64,000 bases of DNA from JAAXGI01 sp965206975. Its GTDB lineage: Bacteria; Gemmatimonadota; Gemmatimonadetes; Longimicrobiales; Gaopeijiaceae. Each line of letters opens with the position of its first letter. Positions within the stretch are counted from its first letter, which is position 1. This document shows positions 26,055 to 35,546 of the stretch, one piece after another. A model generated the notes under the pieces. The model worked only from the letters and a program-made list of their open reading frames with translations, was not told where the DNA came from and made no database searches. The position numbers and the translations under genes were made by a program. The stretch is from contig OZ242253.1 of the NCBI GenBank assembly GCA_965206975.1, positions 1,860,001-1,924,000 on the forward strand, written 5' to 3'.

Positions 26055-27467
26055 GTGCACTTGAACGACCAGGTTCCCGGCATTCTAGACCGGACTTTGG
26101 GGCGGCTTCGCCAAGCGTGGCGCATGCGCGGAATGCGTCAAGGTCTGCTGCCAGACAGAGTGGCACCGAATCTGCCCGATGCTGATGCGGCCCAGCTCAG
26201 ACGACAAATAGACCTTTGCCTGAAAGCTAGGGGCGGCCAGGTTTCCGCCCGGGCTCGCGCCGCAGATCTGGGTGAAACGTACCTTGTACTAAACGCCACC
26301 GGACGCCGGAGATTCCTGGAGATCCTGGCACGCGAATATGACGTCAATCCAGCGGTTACCGATGCCGCTATCCACGCCCGTCAGATAGCTGTCGACGAGG
26401 CCGCCCGCCGGGAGGCCGAAAGCTGTCTTCGGGAGGCGCTAGTGCCGCCGCGGGTCAGGTTGCTTAGCCAGTTCAACGAGCTCAGCCAGGGCGTGAAATT
26501 CCTCGTCGATCTGCGGGCCGAGTTGATGGTGCTGGCTGCCGACGACCTTGAGCTCGAAGCTCTCGATACCGACGTACAGAGCTTGCTGGCCTCCTGGTTC
26601 GACGTGGGATTTCTGGACCTCAAGCGCATGACCTGGTCAACACCGGCATCATTGCTTGAGAAGTTGATCGAGTACGAGGCGGTACACGCGATACGTTCCT
26701 GGGACGATCTCAAGAACCGTCTTGAAACCGATCGTCGCTGCTACGCGTACTTTCATCCCCGTATGCCCGATGAGCCGCTGATATTCGTAGAGGTGGCGCT
26801 GGTCAAAGGAATGTCTGACAACGTTCAAGGACTGCTCGACGAAGATGCCCCCCCCTGTGATCCGGAGGAAGCGGACACCGCCATCTTCTATTCGATCTCC
26901 AACTGTCACCGCGGTCTCGCCGGCGTGAGCTTTGGAAATTTCCTCATCAAACGGGTGGTGGATGATCTCGTGAGGGATCTCCTCAAGGTAAGGACTTTTG
27001 CCACGCTTTCACCCGTTCCGGGATTCCGTTCGTGGCTGCGTGAGCTAAGCACCGGAGACGCAAGCGATACCTTCGAGGAGAGTGAGAGAGAGCAGCTGGC
27101 GGAAGCTACCGGTGAGGCGGACCCGAACGCCGCATTGGAGCGAGTGTTGGATCGATCGGACTGGTGTGAGACGGACGAAATCTGTTCACTACTGGAACCG
27201 CTGTTGCGACGCCTATGTGCCCGCTATCTGGTGCAGGCGCGGGATGGAGCGCGAGCGCGCGACCCTGTTGCTCACTTCCACCTGTCCAATGGTGCGAGAG
27301 TCGAGCGGATCAACTGTCTGGCCGACACGTCACGGCGGGGACTCACCCAATCTGCGGGCCTGATGGTGAACTATCGATACAAGCTCGACGACATCGAGAA
27401 GAATCACGAGGCCTATACCGGTCGGTGCAAGGTGGCTACAGGTCCAGGAATAAGGAAGTTGTTGTGA
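26055..27467 (+). CDS. Malonyl-CoA decarboxylase
   Basis: Converts malonyl-CoA to acetyl-CoA and CO2 in the cytoplasm. 470 residues, normal length. Family signatures in the C-terminal catalytic domain: FYSISNCHRGLAGVSFGNFL (contains the active-site Ser), FATLSPVPGFRSWL, and DPVAHFHLSNGARVERIN (contains the active-site His), ending QSAGLMVNYRYKLDDIEKNHEAY. N-terminal helical domain at about 20-200. GTG start chosen at 26055; no strong ribosome site is visible. No malonate transporter or malonyl-CoA synthetase next to it. It may serve fatty-acid or malonate/odd-chain turnover; role here inferred. Confidence 0.93.
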   Translation: MHLNDQVPGILDRTLGRLRQAWRMRGMRQGLLPDRVAPNLPDADAAQLRRQIDLCLKARGGQVSARARAADLGETYLVLNATGRRRFLEILAREYDVNPAVTDAAIHARQIAVDEAARREAESCLREALVPPRVRLLSQFNELSQGVKFLVDLRAELMVLAADDLELEALDTDVQSLLASWFDVGFLDLKRMTWSTPASLLEKLIEYEAVHAIRSWDDLKNRLETDRRCYAYFHPRMPDEPLIFVEVALVKGMSDNVQGLLDEDAPPCDPEEADTAIFYSISNCHRGLAGVSFGNFLIKRVVDDLVRDLLKVRTFATLSPVPGFRSWLRELSTGDASDTFEESEREQLAEATGEADPNAALERVLDRSDWCETDEICSLLEPLLRRLCARYLVQARDGARARDPVAHFHLSNGARVERINCLADTSRRGLTQSAGLMVNYRYKLDDIEKNHEAYTGRCKVATGPGIRKLL

Positions 27468-27634
27468 TATGGTGCTAGTGCCTGAGGCTCCCAGGCTGCG
27501 CATCCTCCGCGCAGGAATGGAACTGGGCCAGAGCCACTGCGAGAAGGAAGACCGCTGAGTTGCCCGCCAGCGCGATCGAATCGGCCTCTGCTCGTCGAGG
27601 TGGCCCCACTAAGCCGAGAGAGGGTACTAAGCGG

Positions 27635-27745
27635 ATGAGAAAGTTCCGTCTCTGGGTCTGCTGGGCTCTGGCTGGCTGCGCATCAGCCAGCGGAGAGAAT
27701 CCCTTCCAACAGAGCACCGGGGGAGGGGAAGGGTTCGGCCGAGAT
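27635..27745 (+). pseudogene. 5' remnant of a lipoprotein gene cut by IS256 fragment
   Basis: ATG at 27635 starts MRKFRLWVCWALAGCASASG, a lipoprotein signal with lipobox LAGC, followed by ENPFQQSTGGGEGF. The remainder is IS256 terminal sequence. The N-terminus resembles small lipoproteins with GCAS..GxNPF starts that I associate with Gemmatimonadota. Truncated. Confidence 0.5.
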
Positions 27746-28135
27746 TCCGATGGTGTCCCGCTGGCAGTTGAAGGTGGTGGCTCCGGGGTGTCTCCTTGTT
27801 AGCCTGCCTTTCTCATTTCGGCAACCGGTTCATGGTCGTCGAGGTGGGCCCTGAGCATCCAGAGCTGGTCGTAGCCAATGATCCTCCGGTAGCTCTTCTC
27901 GGTCTCCACGAACGAGGCTGCAGCCCAGCGCAAGGCCATCGCTCCGTTCTTCCAGTGGGTAACCCTCCGGGTCATCTGTCTTACGCCCGAGTGGGTGCTG
28001 TCGATCAGCTTGGTCGAACCCGGGCACTTCCTCAGCCTTAGCGAGAGGCCGAGCCGCTTGATGGTGAACACCTCGCTGAGGCCTTCGGGTAGGCTGGCCG
28101 AGGCCGAAGGGTGATCGCGCTTGAGCCATCGGAAC
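27746..28135 (-). pseudogene. IS256-family transposase, C-terminal fragment with terminal repeat
   Basis: Minus strand reads RWLKRDHPSASASLPEGLSE, LGLSLRLRKCPGSTKLIDST, HSGVRQMTRRVTHWKNGAMA and ends AHLDDHEPVAEMRKAG. Closely matches the complete IS256 transposase at 59.0-60.3 kb. The terminal sequence gatggtgtcccgctggcagttgaaggtggtggctccg is shared with that copy, so the same element once stood here. Its upstream two thirds are missing. Confidence 0.88.
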
Positions 28136-28401
28136 CGGTTCGCCAACCAGGGACCGGTCGGGTTGTACCTGCCTCTGGGGGCGGAGGAAACAGCAAGGCC
28201 TCGAGCGCTTCGTCGCCCAAGTTGGGCGGCAGCGGCCAACCCAGCGCCGGAGGCCTCGGCCCGGCCCACATAGTGCTGCACCGTGTTCTGGCCGATCCGC
28301 AGGCTCTGGGCGATGGCTCCGGGGCTCCGCCCCAGTGCCCTCAGTCGTAGGACTTCTCTGATCTCTTGCAGGGACAACCGTTGCGTCGCCATCGCCTCCA
28401 C
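28136..28401 (-). pseudogene. istA: IS21 IstA N-terminal fragment fused to the IS256 fragment
   Basis: Reads LSLQEIREVLRLRALGRSPG and IAQSLRIGQNTVQHYVGRA: the HTH of IstA, also seen at 56.5 kb (IREVLRLKYELGRSHREIA, LGIANSTVSLYASRA). The following LGDEALEALLFPPPPEAG requires a frameshift near 28215. Directly joined to the IS256 fragment, giving a chimeric open frame of 200 codons that is not a real gene. Confidence 0.75.
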
Positions 28402-28650
28402 CTGGTTCGCCTTCTCGAGGTTCCAGGGGAGACCATTGACGGCCTCAGGGGCCGGTTATCCAGCGCGCTTCATACTCCTCGACTCAGAGGCGTGCCACAT
28501 CCCCGAAACAGGCCTTCCACTTGGGCCGGAATACCCACGTCATCACTGTACTGCTGCGAAACCCGCTGGACGCATGTCCTTGACCCAGCTTGCGGAGCGC
28601 AGAATCATGAGAGATGCGAAGGACTCACCTCCGGCCAAGGAAGGAATGAG

Positions 28651-29697
28651 ATGAGCGGCTCACGCGATTCGTGGATCGTATGGCGTATCGCCGTTGTCGG
28701 AGTGCTCGTGGCCCTGGTCTCGTGCGGGGAGCCGGACACAGACTTGTCTCCGGCAGGCTCCGCAGACGCCGGCGGTCCGGAAGATGGCTCAATGATTGTC
28801 GCCAGCGGGACGGATGTTACCTCCGCCCAGTATGAACAGTGGAAGCTGGAACTGAATAACTGGGGACGATGGGGGGAAGACGACGAGATCGGGGCCCTGA
28901 ACCTGATTACGCCGGAGAAGCGCTTACAGGCAGTGGCTCTGGTGCAGGAGGGGTTTTCGGTGTCGTTGGCCGCGGACGCAGATACCGTCCAAGCCGTCGA
29001 CAATTCTAACCCCTATGAACACGAAATGCTCGGTATCGGCTCGGACCGGATTAGCGTCAGTTACCACGGCTACGCCCACACGCACATTGACGCCCTGGCT
29101 CATTGGCAAATAGACGGGGCTTTCTACAATGGGTACACGCCCGACGCCGACGTCGTTCTCGAAAGTGGACACGAGAAGAACTCGATCCACAACCTCAAAG
29201 ATGGGGTTCTGACCCGTGGCGTCTTGATCGACGTTCCACGGTTCAGGGGCCTGCCGTATCTGGAACCAGGCACTCCGATCTACGTGGAAGATCTGGAGGC
29301 GTGGGAAGAGCAAACCGGGGTGCGAATCTCTTCCGGTGACGCGCTGTTCATTCGTACAGGTGCCTGGGCTCGACGCGAGGCCGAAGGACCATGGCTTAAG
29401 GGCCGACGCGGTCAGTCGGCCGGTCTCCACCCGTCTGTGATTCCGTGGTTGAAAGAACGCGACGTCGCGCTAGTGGGAAGCGACGTTCCCCCGTATGTCG
29501 CGCCTTCAAACCTGCCTGGAGCTGTGCACGACTTCGGGATGGTGTATCTAGGGATTCACATGTTCGACAACTGCGACCTCGAGGCGCTCGGCGAGGCGGC
29601 TAGCGCAAGAGACCGGTGGGAGTTCCTCCTGATCGCTGCGCCGCTCCCGATCCGCGGGGGCACTGGTTCGCCGTTGAACCCGATCGCCGTGTTTTGA
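28651..29697 (+). CDS. Cyclase-family (kynurenine formamidase-like) lipoprotein
   Basis: ATG 28651 (ribosome site aaggaa) starts a lipoprotein signal, VVGVLVALVSCGE. Then the cyclase fold: WGRWGEDDEIGALNLITPEK at about residue 70 and the metal-binding motif HGYAHTHIDALAH (family HGTHxDxxxH). Later GDALFIRTG and GLHPSVIPWL are conserved. 348 residues. Family members are metal-dependent hydrolases of N-formyl-kynurenine, isatin or cyclic amides. Surface or periplasmic by the lipobox. Next gene downstream is a Tat-exported amidohydrolase, so the two may act in series. Confidence 0.9.
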   Translation: MSGSRDSWIVWRIAVVGVLVALVSCGEPDTDLSPAGSADAGGPEDGSMIVASGTDVTSAQYEQWKLELNNWGRWGEDDEIGALNLITPEKRLQAVALVQEGFSVSLAADADTVQAVDNSNPYEHEMLGIGSDRISVSYHGYAHTHIDALAHWQIDGAFYNGYTPDADVVLESGHEKNSIHNLKDGVLTRGVLIDVPRFRGLPYLEPGTPIYVEDLEAWEEQTGVRISSGDALFIRTGAWARREAEGPWLKGRRGQSAGLHPSVIPWLKERDVALVGSDVPPYVAPSNLPGAVHDFGMVYLGIHMFDNCDLEALGEAASARDRWEFLLIAAPLPIRGGTGSPLNPIAVF

Positions 29698-29932
29698 GAC
29701 TCGGTGACGGACCACTCGATCCCCGAACTGACGATCATTCGACCAGGGTTAGCGAGGTGTCGCGCTTGCCGCTCCGGCGCCACGTCCCTAACTCGGATTG
29801 TGAAACAGACATTATCCGACTACAGTGCGGCATAAGTTGCGTTTATCGAACGACGATCGCCCGAGACCCCCTATCCTGCCAGCCGGGTGTCGTAGGCAGG
29901 CGGGACGGATCGGCTAACGGAAGGAGCAGCTC

Positions 29933-30985
29933 ATGGATCGCAGGCAATTTTTTAGAGGAGCGGCGGGCGCCGCGGCAGGAATGCTGGTCACGGACGCCGG
30001 TATGCGAAATAGAGCGGCTGCCGCGGTGCAGACTGCTCCCGTAATCGACTTTCATGCGCACTGCGCGATCCCAGGTGTCAACGAGATGATGGGGGGAACG
30101 ACGCAGATGGATAGTCCGACCATCATCGGTCCGGACCGTCTGGCAGCGATGGAAGAACTGGGAATCGATATCGAGGTTCTCAGTATCAATCCGAACCTGT
30201 ACAGTCTCGATGAGGGCCTGGCCGAAAGGGTGGGCAGGGTGCAGAACGAGGGGATTGCCGAAATCTGCGCCGGCTACGACGGCCGATTTGTGGGCCTTGC
30301 CACCCTCGCTCTCCAGCACCCGGAGCTCGCGGTGGAGCAGCTGGAGGAAGGCGTCAACGAACTGGGGCTCCGAGGCGGTTCTATCGGGTCGAGTGTCGGG
30401 AGCGAGCAACTGGGCGACCCGAAGTTCGACCCATTCTGGGCCAAGGCCGAGGAGTTGGATGTCCCCCTCTGGCTCCATCCGGTCCTGATTCCGGAGTTGC
30501 AGCCCCGGCTGCAGGGGAACGGCATGCTGGGCAACGCGATTGGCAATGAGGTTGCGACAGCGATTGGGCTTGGACACCTGATCTTCGAGGGAGTCCTGGA
30601 CCGGTTTCCGGGACTGAACATTGTTTCGGCGCATGGTGGGGGCTATCTCCCGGCGTATGCGCCCCGGACGGACTACGGGTGCGGCACCCGGCCGTGCGGC
30701 GATACGCCCGAAAGGCTTCCCTCAGACTACATAAGGGACCGGCTCTTCTACGATTCTTGCGTCTTCACAGGCGAGGCGTTGCGCCACCTCGTCGCCGTGT
30801 CGGGCTCGAGCCAGATCGTGATTGGGACGGACTATCCGTTTTCGTGGACGTTTCCCACGCGTGATCCCAGGCTGCCCCGCTTCACCCCGGTGGAGCACAT
30901 CCTCGGAACGCCGGGTCTGAGCGATGCCGACCGCGCAGCCATGCTCGGTGGCAACGCAGCCAGACTGCTCAAACTCGGTGCGTAG
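29933..30985 (+). CDS. Tat-exported amidohydrolase (ACMSD-like)
   Basis: 350 residues. Leader MDRRQFFRGAAGAAAGMLVTD is twin-arginine. Metal ligands: DFHAHC near residue 40, WLHPVL near 182, AHGGGY near 228 and GTDYPF near 300; this is the ACMSD/2-pyrone-dicarboxylate-hydrolase type of TIM barrel. Such enzymes decarboxylate or hydrolyse aromatic ring-cleavage products. Ribosome site ggaaggag. The pairing with a cyclase-family hydrolase is consistent with degradation of an aromatic compound, but no ring-opening dioxygenase is seen. Confidence 0.9.
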   Translation: MDRRQFFRGAAGAAAGMLVTDAGMRNRAAAAVQTAPVIDFHAHCAIPGVNEMMGGTTQMDSPTIIGPDRLAAMEELGIDIEVLSINPNLYSLDEGLAERVGRVQNEGIAEICAGYDGRFVGLATLALQHPELAVEQLEEGVNELGLRGGSIGSSVGSEQLGDPKFDPFWAKAEELDVPLWLHPVLIPELQPRLQGNGMLGNAIGNEVATAIGLGHLIFEGVLDRFPGLNIVSAHGGGYLPAYAPRTDYGCGTRPCGDTPERLPSDYIRDRLFYDSCVFTGEALRHLVAVSGSSQIVIGTDYPFSWTFPTRDPRLPRFTPVEHILGTPGLSDADRAAMLGGNAARLLKLGA

Positions 30986-31283
30986 GGCGCCGAAGGGTCG
31001 TCTCGCCTGACAACGTCCGGTGGCACGGCCGACATGAAGGCCGCGAGGGTCCATGGGAAGGCGGGGGAGCAGCCAGAAGCGTGGCGCTGACACCGCGAAG
31101 CTGGCCGGCCGGCCGGTGAGAGTGAACGACGTCGGCAGCGGAGTCTGGGCGGCGGCACGACGGCGTCTCAACCGCCCTTAACGGCTGCCTGAGGTGCTGC
31201 CTGAGGGACGGGAAGAGCCGGCCACGAGGGACATCCGGTTCGATATGGGCGAGGCAGACGGTACGAATAGGGAGAGCGGCAAT

Positions 31284-32441
31284 ATGCGTGCACAACCACC
31301 CACGGGTCTCCTGCTGACGGCCTTGCTGGCAGCTGCGGCCCTCTTGGGTTGTACCTCGCAGACGAGCGGTGGCGCCGAGGACAGCCTCGATGCAGAAGCC
31401 GCTTCGTCCTACGAGAAGGGCGGGGAGGAGGAGTTCGGTCCCTACGAACCGGTGGGGAACTGGCCCCAGCAGCTAGCGGACCACGACGGATGGACCTGGG
31501 GGTCGACCTCGGGCGTGTATGCCGAGACCCCGGACAGAATCTGGATCGCACAGCGTGGCGAGCTGCCACTGCCTCCCGACGCGGCGCCCTTCACGCCGTA
31601 CGGCATGCTCACCCCCCCGCGAGTGGCAGCGACGGGGACGCCGCGATGGGAACACAGCATCATCGTGGTGGATGGTGACGGAGTCCTGATCCAGAGCTGG
31701 CCGCACGTCGACGAGATCTTCGCGCAGGAGGGCGGACGGGGGCCGCACCAGATCAAGATGAGCCCGTATGATCCCGAGAAGCACGTCTGGGTGGTCGATG
31801 ACAACCTGCACCAGATCTTCAAGTTCACCTATGACGGCGAGCTGGTGCTGACGCTCGGTGAGACCGGCGTACCGGGAGACGACGAGACGCACTTCGGCCG
31901 GCCGAGCGACCTCGCCTGGCTGCCCGACGGGACGTTCTTCGTCGCCGACGGATACATCAACAGCCGGGTCGTGAAGTTCGATGCAGAAGGGAATTACCTG
32001 ATGGAGTGGGGCACGCCGGGTTCCGGTCCCGGGCAGTTCAGCATACTCCACGGGGTCGCCACCGACGATCAGCGCCGGGTCTACGTGGCCGACCGGTCGA
32101 ACTCGCGGATCCAGGTCTTCGATGAAAACGGCGAGTACCTGGACGAGTGGCCGAACCTCCGATCACCCGACGCTCTGCTCGTGAGTGCGGACCAGCACCT
32201 CTGGGTCGCCGACGGCGAGACCAACAAGATCCTGAAATACGATCTGAACGGCAGGTTCCTGTATGGCTGGGGCACAGCTGGCAGCTATCCCGGGGCACTC
32301 GACGGCGTGCACCAGATCAGCGTGGATCAGGACGGGAATCTCTATCTCGCCGAAATCTACAATGGAAGGGCACAGAAGCTGAGCCCGAAGAGTGGCGCTG
32401 ACCCGGCGAAGGTGGTCGGCCGCGAAGGCGGGCGGCTCTGA
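31284..32441 (+). CDS. NHL-repeat (PAL-like) lipoprotein
   Basis: ATG 31284 (ggagagc) gives a lipoprotein signal LLAAAALLGCTS. Several NHL blades follow, e.g. HVWVVDDNLHQIFKFTYDGE, FGRPSDLAWLPDGTFFVADG, NSRVVKFDAEGNYLMEWG and RVYVADRSNSRIQVFDENGE. The arrangement resembles the six-bladed peptidylglycine alpha-amidating lyase (PAL)-like family. 385 residues. No catalytic claim; probably binds a ligand at the outer surface. Upstream 298-base gap (30986-31283) has no recognised gene. Confidence 0.87.
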   Translation: MRAQPPTGLLLTALLAAAALLGCTSQTSGGAEDSLDAEAASSYEKGGEEEFGPYEPVGNWPQQLADHDGWTWGSTSGVYAETPDRIWIAQRGELPLPPDAAPFTPYGMLTPPRVAATGTPRWEHSIIVVDGDGVLIQSWPHVDEIFAQEGGRGPHQIKMSPYDPEKHVWVVDDNLHQIFKFTYDGELVLTLGETGVPGDDETHFGRPSDLAWLPDGTFFVADGYINSRVVKFDAEGNYLMEWGTPGSGPGQFSILHGVATDDQRRVYVADRSNSRIQVFDENGEYLDEWPNLRSPDALLVSADQHLWVADGETNKILKYDLNGRFLYGWGTAGSYPGALDGVHQISVDQDGNLYLAEIYNGRAQKLSPKSGADPAKVVGREGGRL

Positions 32442-32563
32442 TCTGAGGGCCGGCGCGGGTCCGACTCCTCAATCGACCAGGACCTATAACCTTTCTTGCC
32501 CCCGACCAAGGCGACGAGCATCGTAGTCCTCGGTGTGGGAGCATATGACGGGAGGGAGACCAT

Positions 32564-33691
32564 ATGTCGAGCGTAAGTCGCTCACGATTCACGGCAGCGA
32601 TGGCCATCGTCGCAAGTATCGCCACTTTCGCGCCGCAGCTACAAGCCCAGGTGGCACCGAATCCCTATCGCCCCGTCGCGTGGGGAGACCTTCCGGACGG
32701 GAGGGAGTGGGGACCGCTGAATGGAATTTTTGCCGATCCCGACAGCCGTCACATCTGGTTCGCAGACAGGTGTGGTCGCACCCCTCTGCCGTCTTCCACG
32801 CAAGAGAGCTGTCTTTTTAAGCCCGACGTCCCACCGATTCTGAAACTCGATTTGGAAGGCAACTTGGTAGAGAGCTTCGGCGAGGGGCTGTTCGTCCGGC
32901 CACATGGCATTCACGTGGATCGAGACGGAAATGTGTGGGTGACAGACTACTCGGTGGGCCAGGCCTACCCACATACAGAGGATGAGGTTCGGGCAGAAAT
33001 GACAAGAAGGGGGATCGGGCACCAGGTACACAAGTTCAGTCCAGATGGAGAGCTCTTGATGAGCCTCGGTACCGGGGGAGTCCCCGGGGATGGTCCAAGT
33101 AACTTCCGGCAGCCGAGTTCCGTCCTGGTTGCTCCCACCGGAGAGATCTTCGTCGCGGATGGTCACGGTGACGGTGGGAACAATCGCATCGTCAAGTTCT
33201 CTAGCGACGGCAGCTACATCATGGAATGGGGGGGAACCGGAACCGGACGCGTGCAATTCCGGGACCCCCACTCCCTCGCGATGGATTCCCAGGGACGGCT
33301 GTTCGTCGCCGACCGCTACAACTATCGAATCCTGATCTTCGATCAAGAGGGAAATCTTCTTGACACGTGGACCCAGTTCGGTCATCCTGACGGCCTTTTT
33401 ATCGACGCAAATGATGTCCTCTATGTTGCGGACGCGGCCTCGCGAGCCGGGGCCAATACGGGCTGGGAACAGGGTATCCGTATCGGAGACGCGAGAACGG
33501 GTTGGGTGCAGGCCTTCATCCTGAGCCCATCACCCCCTGAGGGCCCCGGGGGACCGGAGGGCGTCACGGCCGACGTCTATGGCAACGTGTACTGGGCGGA
33601 GCCCCGACCATCGATGGACGTCCGGCGTTCACAGCACGTTCAGAAGTTCGTCAACGTCAGGGCGAGGCCCGTGGAGGAAAGAGACCGGTAG
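32564..33691 (+). CDS. NHL-repeat (PAL-like) secreted protein
   Basis: 375 residues with a Sec leader ending FAPQLQAQ. NHL blades: LFVRPHGIHVDRDGNVWVTD, HQVHKFSPDGELLMSLG, FRQPSSVLVAPTGEIFVADG, FRDPHSLAMDSQGRLFVADR. A paralogue of the preceding gene but with a signal peptide rather than a lipobox. Both lie on the same strand 122 bases apart and probably form a pair. Confidence 0.87.
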   Translation: MSSVSRSRFTAAMAIVASIATFAPQLQAQVAPNPYRPVAWGDLPDGREWGPLNGIFADPDSRHIWFADRCGRTPLPSSTQESCLFKPDVPPILKLDLEGNLVESFGEGLFVRPHGIHVDRDGNVWVTDYSVGQAYPHTEDEVRAEMTRRGIGHQVHKFSPDGELLMSLGTGGVPGDGPSNFRQPSSVLVAPTGEIFVADGHGDGGNNRIVKFSSDGSYIMEWGGTGTGRVQFRDPHSLAMDSQGRLFVADRYNYRILIFDQEGNLLDTWTQFGHPDGLFIDANDVLYVADAASRAGANTGWEQGIRIGDARTGWVQAFILSPSPPEGPGGPEGVTADVYGNVYWAEPRPSMDVRRSQHVQKFVNVRARPVEERDR

Positions 33692-33799
33692 GGGGGTGAC
33701 GAGCCCCAGGGTTCTCCCGGATCTGCAGACCAACTTCTACCCCCAGTGCTCGAAGCATGTGCTTGTCGGGAGAGATACCGCCGGAACCTCCCCGTAGTC

Positions 33800-34079
33800 A
33801 GAAGCGAAGCAGGCCGTGGCCTTTGCCAAAGATCTCCCGCTCCCGCTTCACCTGTCTGAGTTCTCTGCGCAGCCGGCGCAGTTCCTCCCGTTCCACTGTT
33901 GTCCAGCCATCACTTCGATGACCCTCGTCCCGCTCCGCCTGCTGCGCCCAGTGCCGGATCGCGTTAGCCGACGGCTCAAACTCCTTCGCTAACTGCTCCG
34001 GGCTACGGACCCGCCCTGATCAGCTCCACCATCCGCGCCTTGAACTCCGGCGGGTACGGTCCTCGTGTCCCTGGCATAC
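33800..34079 (-). pseudogene. IS3-family OrfA remnant
   Basis: From ATG 34079: MPGTRGPYPPEFKARMVELI and RAGP then TAG; one frame over, RSPEQLAKEFEPSANAIRHW, RLRRELRQVKREREIFGKG. This is the HTH/leucine-zipper OrfA seen intact at 40831-41157. A small indel at about 34020 causes the frameshift. OrfB is absent. Confidence 0.85.
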
Positions 34080-34139
34080 TGGCACCTCCCTTGCCTCGAT
34101 CTGGTAGGTATCCGCCAAATCGGGGGAACTCCAGCGGCG

Positions 34140-34286
34140 CGGGCGCCGAGCTGCGGGAACAGATTGAGGCCGTCGAGCGCTGGTACCGGAATGACTGGAT
34201 GGCGCTCGACCCCAAGGTCCACACTTCGATCGTGGAAGGCATCTCGGTCTTCCTGTCCCTCTTCGATCAACCGCAGGTAGCCGACG
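34140..34286 (+). pseudogene. Fragment of a conjugative coupling protein (VirD4/TraG-like)
   Basis: Frame reads LREQIEAVERWYRNDWMALD, PKVHTSIVEGISVFLSLFDQ. The pattern (RWxxxDW..LD...HTSIVEGI.VFLSLF) resembles an internal block of type IV secretion coupling ATPases. Only about 45 codons remain; it is flanked by an IS3 OrfA scar on the left and ends at the IS30 terminal repeat. If right, it is the only trace here of a former conjugative element. Confidence 0.4.
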
Positions 34287-35520
34287 GGGGCGGTCTCAAG
34301 TGGTGAACGCAACATCTTGGCAGGGCTGTTGACTTGCCAGGAGGTGTGCGATGCGCCAACGGGGAAAATATGAGAGGCTGAGCGAAGCGGATCGAGTTGA
34401 GGTTGGGGATCGGATCAAGGGCGGGCAGACTCACGCTGAAGTCGCGGCGGCGGTGGGGTGTTCGACCAAGTCGATCCAACGCCTATTGAACCGCACCGGT
34501 GGACTGGCGCCTCGGGGCCGAAATCGTTCACCGCTACACCTTACGGTCGCCGAGCGAGAGGAGATCTCGCGCGGCTTGAGGGCGGGAGACTCGTGCCGCG
34601 CGGTCGCCAAGCGCCTGGGCAGAGCGCCTTCAACGATCTCGCGCGAAGTAGCCGCCAACGGCTCGAGACAACGATACCGTGCCTGGAGGGCGGAGCGACG
34701 GGTGGCTAGGAAGGCTCAGCGCCCAAAGGTGGCGAAGCTCGCTCGGTGCCCTCGGTTGCGACGGAAGGTGGAACGTTTCCTCGCCGAGCGCTGGTCTCCA
34801 CAGCAGATTGCCCATCGCCTTCGATTCGATCATCCTTCGGATCCCGAGATGCGCGTGTCTCACGAGACGATCTATCAGTCGCTGTACGTGCAGACACGAG
34901 GCGCGCTGCGAAAGGAACTCACGGCGTGCCTGCGCACCGGTCGTACGCGACGACGATCACCAAGGCACAGACCCGGAGAGGGATGGCTGAAGGGCATGGT
35001 CTCCATCTCCGAGCGGCCCGCCGAGGCCGCGGACCGAGCCGTACCGGGCCACTGGGAAGGGGACCTGATCCTTGGCAAGCTGGGACGCTCCGCCATCGGA
35101 GTCCTCGTCGAGCGACGCAGCCGCTACGTGCTCCTCTTGCACCTTCCCGACGGGCGGACGGCCTCACACGTACGGCGCTCGCTGGTCGAGCAGATGATCA
35201 CGTTACCCGACCAGCTCAAACGCTCGCTCACTTGGGACCAGGGCAAAGAAATGGCCGAGCACGTCCGCTTCAGCATCGAAAGCGGCGTATTCGTCTACTT
35301 CTGCGATCCGCGCAGCCCCTGGCAACGCGGGACCAGCGAGAACACCAACGGTCTGCTCCGCCAATACTTCCCCAAGGGTACCGATCTCTCTGCCCACTCA
35401 CAGGATGACCTCAATGCCGTCGCTCGACAGCTCAATGGTCGCCCTCGACAAACCCTCGGATGGATGAAACCATGTGAAGTCTTCGCCAAGACCGTTGCGT
35501 TCACCACTTGAGACCGCCCC
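34287..35520 (+). mobile_element. Complete IS30-family element
   Basis: Bounded by perfect 27-bp inverted repeats: ggggcggtctcaagtggtgaacgcaac at 34287-34313 and its reverse complement at 35494-35520. It contains one intact transposase. I see no matching direct repeat at the two flanks, so adjacent sequence has been rearranged after insertion. Confidence 0.93.
34351..35511 (+). CDS. IS30 transposase
   Basis: 386 residues. N-terminal HTH region (LSEADRVEVGDRIKGGQTHA, VGCSTKSIQRLLNR), second HTH (REEISRGLRAGDSCRAVAKR, APSTISREVAAN) and the DDE domain: PGHWEGDLILG (first Asp), TWDQGKEMAEH (second Asp), WQRGTSENTNGLLRQYFPKG (Glu). All catalytic residues and spacing are intact, so it is probably active. 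The stop lies inside the right inverted repeat. Confidence 0.95.
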   Translation: MRQRGKYERLSEADRVEVGDRIKGGQTHAEVAAAVGCSTKSIQRLLNRTGGLAPRGRNRSPLHLTVAEREEISRGLRAGDSCRAVAKRLGRAPSTISREVAANGSRQRYRAWRAERRVARKAQRPKVAKLARCPRLRRKVERFLAERWSPQQIAHRLRFDHPSDPEMRVSHETIYQSLYVQTRGALRKELTACLRTGRTRRRSPRHRPGEGWLKGMVSISERPAEAADRAVPGHWEGDLILGKLGRSAIGVLVERRSRYVLLLHLPDGRTASHVRRSLVEQMITLPDQLKRSLTWDQGKEMAEHVRFSIESGVFVYFCDPRSPWQRGTSENTNGLLRQYFPKGTDLSAHSQDDLNAVARQLNGRPRQTLGWMKPCEVFAKTVAFTT

Positions 35521-35546
35521 GGTCAACGGATCAGGTCCCGCCAGCT

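Noticed and set aside
34281..35530. Target-site duplication around IS30
   Set aside because: Flanking bases on the two sides do not match.
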